Part shown: one piece after another, positions 7,479-10,773 of the stretch
Position numbering within the stretch: the stretch's first letter is position 1
Layout: the number at the start of each line of letters is the position of its first letter
The notes under the pieces: generated by a model
What the model saw: only the letters and a program-made list of their open reading frames with translations
Database searches by the model: none
Told to the model about the DNA's origin: nothing
Program-made: the position numbers and the translations under genes
Assembly (NCBI GenBank): GCA_020426125.1
Contig: JAGQQQ010000333.1
Coordinates: forward strand, 1-10,773
From: Planctomycetaceae bacterium
GTDB taxonomy: Bacteria > Planctomycetota > Planctomycetia > Planctomycetales > Planctomycetaceae
Direction: 5' to 3'
Length of the DNA: 10,773 nucleotides

Positions 7479-7504
7479 CGACAAAAGGTTGCAACCTTCT
7501 GTCG
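7479..7504. repeat. 26-bp near-perfect palindrome
   Basis: The site is centred between 7491 and 7492 on AAGGTTGCAACCTT (7485-7498), which is perfect. It extends outward as CGACA...TGTCG, with a single mismatch at 7484/7499, so 12 of 13 half-site pairs match. It begins 24 bp after the T-run of the terminator. It could be an operator for a dimeric regulator or a hairpin with a TGCA loop; there is no T-run beside it. Confidence 0.75.
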
Positions 7505-7556
7505 ACGAAATCACCGAATGTGATTGTTGGGCGATGGAGCGCAGAGTAAATCGAAG

Positions 7557-7604
7557 ATCCAAGTTCCAAATCTCGAACTAATCCAAAATTCCAAATTTCG
7601 AAAT
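7557..7604. repeat. Imperfect tandem pair of about 24-bp AT-rich units
   Basis: The two copies at 7557-7579 and 7581-7604 share the words ATCCAA, TTCCAAAT and TCGAA and differ by a few substitutions and a one-base indel. Over the 20-bp core (7561-7580 against 7586-7605) 17 positions agree. Confidence 0.6.
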
Positions 7605-7690
7605 AAAAAACAATTTGCGACCAGGTCGAAAAGCGACCAGCGAACCACAGCGAGTTGTTACCTCATTTTGAGTTTTTGATTTCGAATTTG
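7592..7690. repeat. Long-range inverted repeat around repeated GCGACCAG
   Basis: The left arm at 7592-7611 (CAAATTTCGAAATAAAAAAC) and the right arm at 7672-7690 (GTTTTTGATTTCGAATTTG) are reverse complements with one mismatch and one indel, separated by 60 bp. The spacer carries GCGACCAG twice (7617-7624 and 7635-7642) and the short palindrome CGACCAGGTCG (7618-7628). The layout resembles a small dispersed palindromic element, but with one copy in view this cannot be established. Confidence 0.5.
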
Positions 7691-7750
7691 TTTTGTCCAT
7701 GGTTCTTCGAATTTCGGATTTCTACCCAGTTTCCAAAAATCAGAATCGGC

Positions 7751-7788
7751 CATTTCGACGTCTGACTGGCCACGCGGTGGTCGAAATG
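7751..7788. repeat. 9-bp perfect inverted repeat
   Basis: CATTTCGAC (7751-7759) and GTCGAAATG (7780-7788) are exact reverse complements with a 20-bp spacer, which itself contains CCAC/GTGG arms (7770-7773 and 7777-7780). There is no T-run after it, so it is not a standard terminator. Function is unknown. Confidence 0.55.
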
Positions 7789-8152
7789 TGGGACAGATGT
7801 GCCAGTTGGCAATTTCACGACCTGGCGCGGAAACCATAGCGATCGCCTGATTGTGAATCGCCGAAGGACCGGTTTCCTGACGACCAGATGGCTTGAAGCA
7901 TTTTACTTCCGCATCCAATTCACCATCTCCCGATTTCGACCATCGTCGTGCGGAACATGTGATGAGAACCTGGGTCGGTCAACCGCTGAGCCCGCTTCGC
8001 CTAACTTCTTTGGGCCACAATCGAGCAATCGAATGAAAATGGGGAATCGCCGCCGACACTCACCGATCCCATCCGTTTTTCAGCGGACCGGTCGAGGATC
8101 TTGATAGTTTTTCTGAATGTTCGCCTTGTGTCGGTTCGATGAAACAGGCAGG

Positions 8153-8171
8153 CTCCCCCTGCGCCGGGGAG
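8153..8171 (+). promoter_or_regulatory. GC-rich stem-loop in the leader of the AAA ATPase gene
   Basis: CTCCCC (8153-8158) pairs with GGGGAG (8166-8171) over a 7-nt loop, ending 48 bp before the ATG at 8220. It lacks a T-run. If transcription starts upstream it would form in the 5' leader. A regulatory role is only inferred. Confidence 0.35.
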
Positions 8172-8219
8172 TTCGTGTTTCAGCGGAAAAAGCCGGCCCT
8201 TTGACATCAAGGTTGCCCG

Positions 8220-9809
8220 ATGTACGAACAGTTCTTTGAGATGACACATCGGCCGTTTTCTTCACTTCCAAACGCAGACGAATTCAGCGCCACGGGGCCG
8301 ATGCAGGAGGCTCTGGAATCGGTGTTGAATTGTCTCATTCATTCCCGTGGCGTGGCGGTCATAACGGGGGGAACGGGGACAGGGAAAACGGCATTTGCCC
8401 GACACATCGCCCATGTCTTTCGTGAGACGCACCGCGCAGTCTATCCCACACCCGCATCCTTGCAGACCAGGAAGGCTTTTCTCCAGTCGCTGCTCTATGA
8501 ATTGGGGGCGGACTATGTCGGTGTCGAGGAAGCCGATGCCCGTCTACGATTCCTCGAGGCCGCCCAAGAGCATGCACGAAATGGAAAGTCGTTGCTGTTG
8601 ATCATCGACGACGCCCATGAACTTCATCCCCGTTTGTTTGATGAGCTTCGCGCCTTCGTGGATTACGCTCCCCAGGGGACTCCCCTGATACGAGTTTTGA
8701 TCACTGGCCAATTTGCTCTCGACGAGTTGTTGGCGGACCCCGCACAGTCCTCATTCAATCAACGGATTGGAGCCCATGTCTGTCTTGAACCTATGACAAT
8801 GGAGCAATCCGCGCGATTTCTCCTCGAACGGTTTCGCAGTTCCGGGATTCGCGATGTGTCCGACGCCATTACCCCAGGCGCATTGGAAATGATCTGTCGC
8901 GCTGCCGAAGGGAATGTCAGGTGTCTCTGTCAGTTGACCGATCATTCGTTGCTTCTCGCTTTCGCGCAGGAACGCAGGCCGGTCGATGGGGACGTTGTCC
9001 GGGACGCATTCGAAGATCTCCGGGACCTGCCGCTTCAATGGGGAACACTTCCAACCGCCAACCCGTCGGAAGACAACTCAGAGGGAGAGCCAGAATTTTA
9101 TTCTTCCCCTCAATTGGAAGGTGCAGACCAGGCGGTGCCCATCGAACCAGAACGTGGTGAGGACCCGGCTTTGTGGGAAACCGACGAGTACCCGATTCCC
9201 GAACAGATTTCGAACGGGACGAGAGAGTCCTGCGACGAGGAAATGAATGAGAGCGACGAAACTCGGCAAAACGACGCAGAAGTCGAATTTGCGTCGATTG
9301 AAGTCGGAGCCGATGACTCGCCGCTCATTTCCCAAATGGCTGTTGCCCAAGAACATGCTGAGAAATCGAGCGATCCGTCGCCACAACCTGTCCCCCAGCT
9401 TCAGAACGAAGCCACAATGGACCTAGGGATTCAGGAGATCGTCGAAGAGCCTGTTCTTGATCGATACGCCGCACTCGACCGCCGAGCCGAGCTACCCGAG
9501 GAGAAGTGGGGCTCTGTTTCGCTCCCGGATCCTGAGCGGCCAATTCCTTCTCCCTCGACTCGACACGAGGCTCCCGTTCCAGAGAATATCGAAGAGCAAT
9601 TGCTCCAAGATGTTCAGGAAACGCTGGCTGAGGTGACACAGTTCAAAGAGTCCAAGATGGGACCAATTCCGGGTACTGAAGTTGTCCAAGCCAAGAAGGA
9701 CGCCGACCAGGAGAATCCGGAAACGAGCGGTGAGGATCGGCCGAATCGTCGCTATGAATTGCTATTCACGAGGCTGCGGAACCATCGTCGAAAACTCTCA
9801 GAAAAATGA
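8220..9809 (+). CDS. ExeA/GspA-type AAA ATPase with long acidic C-terminal tail
   Basis: This is a 529-residue protein. The N-terminus MYEQFFEMTHRPFSSLPNADEF is the family hallmark of ExeA/GspA-like ATPases, which share the AAA_22-type fold. Walker A is GGTGTGKT (50-57) and Walker B is LLLIIDDAHEL (125-135). A sensor-like segment IRVLITGQFALDELL (157-171) and a helical lid reaching about residue 270 follow. In type II secretion ExeA works with ExeB to place the secretin; other members act in unrelated roles. From about 276 to 505 the chain is rich in E, D, P, S and Q with no recognisable domain, so it is probably disordered. The last 22 residues are strongly basic (PNRRYELLFTRLRNHRRKLSEK begins at 508). 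I see no membrane segment, unlike membrane-anchored GspA. The ATG at 8220 is preceded by AAGG at 8209-8212 with 7-nt spacing. No partner secretion genes adjoin it, so its role is open. Confidence 0.82.
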   Translation: MYEQFFEMTHRPFSSLPNADEFSATGPMQEALESVLNCLIHSRGVAVITGGTGTGKTAFARHIAHVFRETHRAVYPTPASLQTRKAFLQSLLYELGADYVGVEEADARLRFLEAAQEHARNGKSLLLIIDDAHELHPRLFDELRAFVDYAPQGTPLIRVLITGQFALDELLADPAQSSFNQRIGAHVCLEPMTMEQSARFLLERFRSSGIRDVSDAITPGALEMICRAAEGNVRCLCQLTDHSLLLAFAQERRPVDGDVVRDAFEDLRDLPLQWGTLPTANPSEDNSEGEPEFYSSPQLEGADQAVPIEPERGEDPALWETDEYPIPEQISNGTRESCDEEMNESDETRQNDAEVEFASIEVGADDSPLISQMAVAQEHAEKSSDPSPQPVPQLQNEATMDLGIQEIVEEPVLDRYAALDRRAELPEEKWGSVSLPDPERPIPSPSTRHEAPVPENIEEQLLQDVQETLAEVTQFKESKMGPIPGTEVVQAKKDADQENPETSGEDRPNRRYELLFTRLRNHRRKLSEK

Positions 9810-9951
9810 TTGTGCGCTGCTGGCAATCCACCGAGGATGCCGCGCGTGGAAGACTGCATGGCTTCCGCCCTTGCCATGTCGGTTCAACCCCGATTGGAGG
9901 ATTGACGCTCCGTCTCGATGGAATTGACAGTTGCGGAGACTTGCCAGTCCT

Positions 9952-10773
9952 TTATTTCTTCGCGCCCGAAGTACTCGCTTCCTCTCGGAAACGATCACAT
10001 TGATCAGGGGGAATCGAACACATTTCGCAGATCGGGCGGCCTTCGTCATCCTTGAGTCCGCTCGCTCCGCCACAGGTTCCTTTGAGTTCCCGATTCGCGA
10101 GGATCACTCCGATCGCCAATCCCAATGTGGCAACGGCAAAAACCCCCAGAGCCAAAAGGAACGTCGAGAAAGCCGTCCCCCATCTCGATGAAGGCCTCAC
10201 GGGTTGCTCGTTGGAAGCCGACGCAAACAGTCCTTGCGCGGTGGATGTCGTCGCGTCTGAGTATTCCCCGTTGGCCGCATGCGTAATGAAATAGGCGGAA
10301 AGCCCCCGTTGTTCCGCAAGCGATTTTCCACGATCGAGGCCAACGACCATCAGGGCTGTCGCCCAAGCATCGGCATCCATGCAACTCTCGGCAACGACAG
10401 ACACGGATGCGAGAGAATGGGTCACCGGCGCGCCCGTTTGAGGATCGATTGTATGGGAGTAGCGGACCCCGTCTTTTTCGAAGTAGTTGCGATAATTCCC
10501 CGAAGTGGCCAGCGACTGGTTGTGCAGCTGCACCTTCGCGTAGATCCCGGACTGGAGTGGTTCGGGGCGCTCGATGCCAATCGTCCAAGGCGTTCCGTGT
10601 TTGCTGCCGATGGCTCGAACTTCTCCGCCAATTTCCACCAGACTGTGTTGAATGCCATGTTCTCGAAGCAATTCGGAAATCGCGTCGACACCGTATCCTT
10701 TGGCGATCGCAGACAAATCCAAATGGATCGTCGGCCGAAGTTTTTTGATCGCTGGGGGATCGTTCCTCACTTT
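9952..10773 (-). CDS. ApbE FAD:protein FMN transferase fused to an NqrM-like C-terminal module, 5' end missing
   Basis: The gene runs off the right edge; 273 codons are visible and its start lies outside. Numbering is from the in-frame GTG at 10770, which is not proposed as the start. ApbE motifs appear in order: LDLSAIAKGYGVD (17-29), VEIGGEVRAIG (45-55), SGNYRNYF (90-97), YSHTIDPQTGAPV (104-116) and the metal/catalytic block MDADAWATALMVVG (131-144). ApbE proteins attach FMN from FAD to a threonine of targets such as NqrB, NqrC and RnfG. After a linker (about 172-196) comes one membrane helix (about 199-225) followed by ELKGTCGGASGLKD and cysteines C233, C248, C251 and C258. This is the layout of NqrM (formerly DUF539), a small membrane protein needed to mature Na+-NQR, probably by supplying iron. 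In one reading frame the two make a joint maturation factor. The C-terminal module would be anchored in the inner membrane. No nqr genes are visible. Confidence 0.88.
   Translation of the reverse strand, partial: KVRNDPPAIKKLRPTIHLDLSAIAKGYGVDAISELLREHGIQHSLVEIGGEVRAIGSKHGTPWTIGIERPEPLQSGIYAKVQLHNQSLATSGNYRNYFEKDGVRYSHTIDPQTGAPVTHSLASVSVVAESCMDADAWATALMVVGLDRGKSLAEQRGLSAYFITHAANGEYSDATTSTAQGLFASASNEQPVRPSSRWGTAFSTFLLALGVFAVATLGLAIGVILANRELKGTCGGASGLKDDEGRPICEMCSIPPDQCDRFREEASTSGAKK
9985..10173 (-). other. NqrM-like domain: membrane helix plus four-cysteine motif
   Basis: This covers residues 200-262 of the fusion. A single helix containing LALGVFAVATLGLAIGVILA is followed directly by KGTCGG and then a CEMC pair and a last cysteine six residues on. 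Free-standing NqrM proteins have the same order: a helix ending in a G-V-I-x-x-(R/K) run, K-G-S/T-C-G-G, then clustered cysteines. Spacing of the later cysteines is C-x14-C-x2-C-x6-C here. Confidence 0.75.

Larger units (their letters stand above)
7456..8219. other. Long structured intergenic region without a recognisable gene
   Basis: This 764-bp stretch lies between the gmk-rpoZ terminator and the AAA ATPase gene. No open frame in it has a convincing start or family match. The left half is AT-rich with recurring TTCGAA and CCAAATT words. It holds a 26-bp near-palindrome (7479-7504), imperfect direct repeats (7557-7604), a long-range inverted repeat (7592-7611 with 7672-7690), repeated GCGACCAG (7617-7624 and 7635-7642), and a 9-bp inverted repeat (7751-7759 with 7780-7788). 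The right half (about 7800-8219) is less structured apart from a GC stem-loop at 8153-8171. It must contain the promoter of the ATPase gene, but I could not identify a good -35/-10 pair. Confidence 0.7.

Noticed and set aside
7658..7918. 86-codon minus-strand frame in the long intergenic region
   Set aside because: Its C-terminal half is a translation of the AT-rich repeat tract, it lacks a ribosome site, and it has no recognisable fold.
8078..8187. TTTCAGCGGA repeated exactly 100 bp apart (8078-8087 and 8178-8187)
   Set aside because: A 10-bp repeat is expected by chance fairly often in a region this long, and nothing else repeats around it.
8201..8206. Perfect TTGACA -35-like hexamer
   Set aside because: It lies only 14 bp before the ATG at 8220, so a -10 box would fall inside the coding region, and none is seen there.
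8366..8387. G-rich run resembling a G-quadruplex
   Set aside because: It encodes the Walker A glycines of the ATPase and lacks four separate G3 tracts.
9857..9878. CATGGC/GCCATG inverted repeat between the ATPase and ApbE-NqrM genes
   Set aside because: It is only a 6-bp stem with no T-run on either strand, so not a supportable terminator.
9806..10003. 65-codon open frame whose ATG overlaps the ATPase stop as ATGA
   Set aside because: Despite the coupling-like overlap, the product resembles no family, shows no domain, and runs into the antisense of the ApbE-NqrM gene.

Overview
The window looks like a chromosomal segment of a planctomycete, probably of the Planctomycetaceae/Schlesneria/Gimesia kind. 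This rests on protein family resemblance: a CehA/McbA-type PHP hydrolase with a signal peptide, an HlyD-type adaptor ending in a QTFHFRL-like C-terminus, an ExeA-type ATPase with a long acidic tail, and moderate GC. It is inferred from remembered family features, not from a database search.

Layout, left to right. (1) The 3' end of an HlyD/membrane-fusion-protein gene (1-279, +) is followed by surE (470-1189, +). (2) Convergent to surE is a large secreted PHP-family metallohydrolase gene (1272-3740, -). (3) A 438-bp divergent spacer (3741-4178) leads to a di-iron membrane fatty-acid desaturase (4179-5237, +). (4) Convergent to the desaturase, 30 bp away, is a secreted protein with secretin/TonB short-N-terminal-like modules (5268-6458, -). 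Its start is best placed at a GTG with a strong Shine-Dalgarno. (5) Divergent from it, 61 bp away, is the conserved gmk-rpoZ pair (6520-7378, +), with a 17-nt overlap and a clear intrinsic terminator at 7418-7455. (6) A long non-coding stretch (7456-8219) holds a near-perfect 26-bp palindrome, AT-rich imperfect direct and inverted repeats, and a GC-rich leader stem-loop. (7) An ExeA/GspA-type AAA ATPase follows (8220-9809, +). (8) Convergent and cut by the window edge is an ApbE flavin transferase fused at its C-terminus to an NqrM-like module (9952-10773, -).

Functionally this is mainly a row of independent transcription units rather than one pathway. gmk-rpoZ and surE are housekeeping (GMP phosphorylation, RNA polymerase assembly, nucleotide dephosphorylation). 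The desaturase acts on membrane lipids or carotenoid-like substrates. The ApbE-NqrM fusion points to maturation of the Na+-translocating NADH:quinone oxidoreductase or a related RNF-like complex. The STN-module protein and the ExeA-like ATPase both resemble type II secretion parts, but no secretin pore or other Gsp gene lies nearby.

I do not see one obvious new multi-gene system. The strongest leads are the ApbE-NqrM fusion, the EF-hand pair inserted in the PHP hydrolase, the orphan STN-module protein, and the structured non-coding region 7456-8219.
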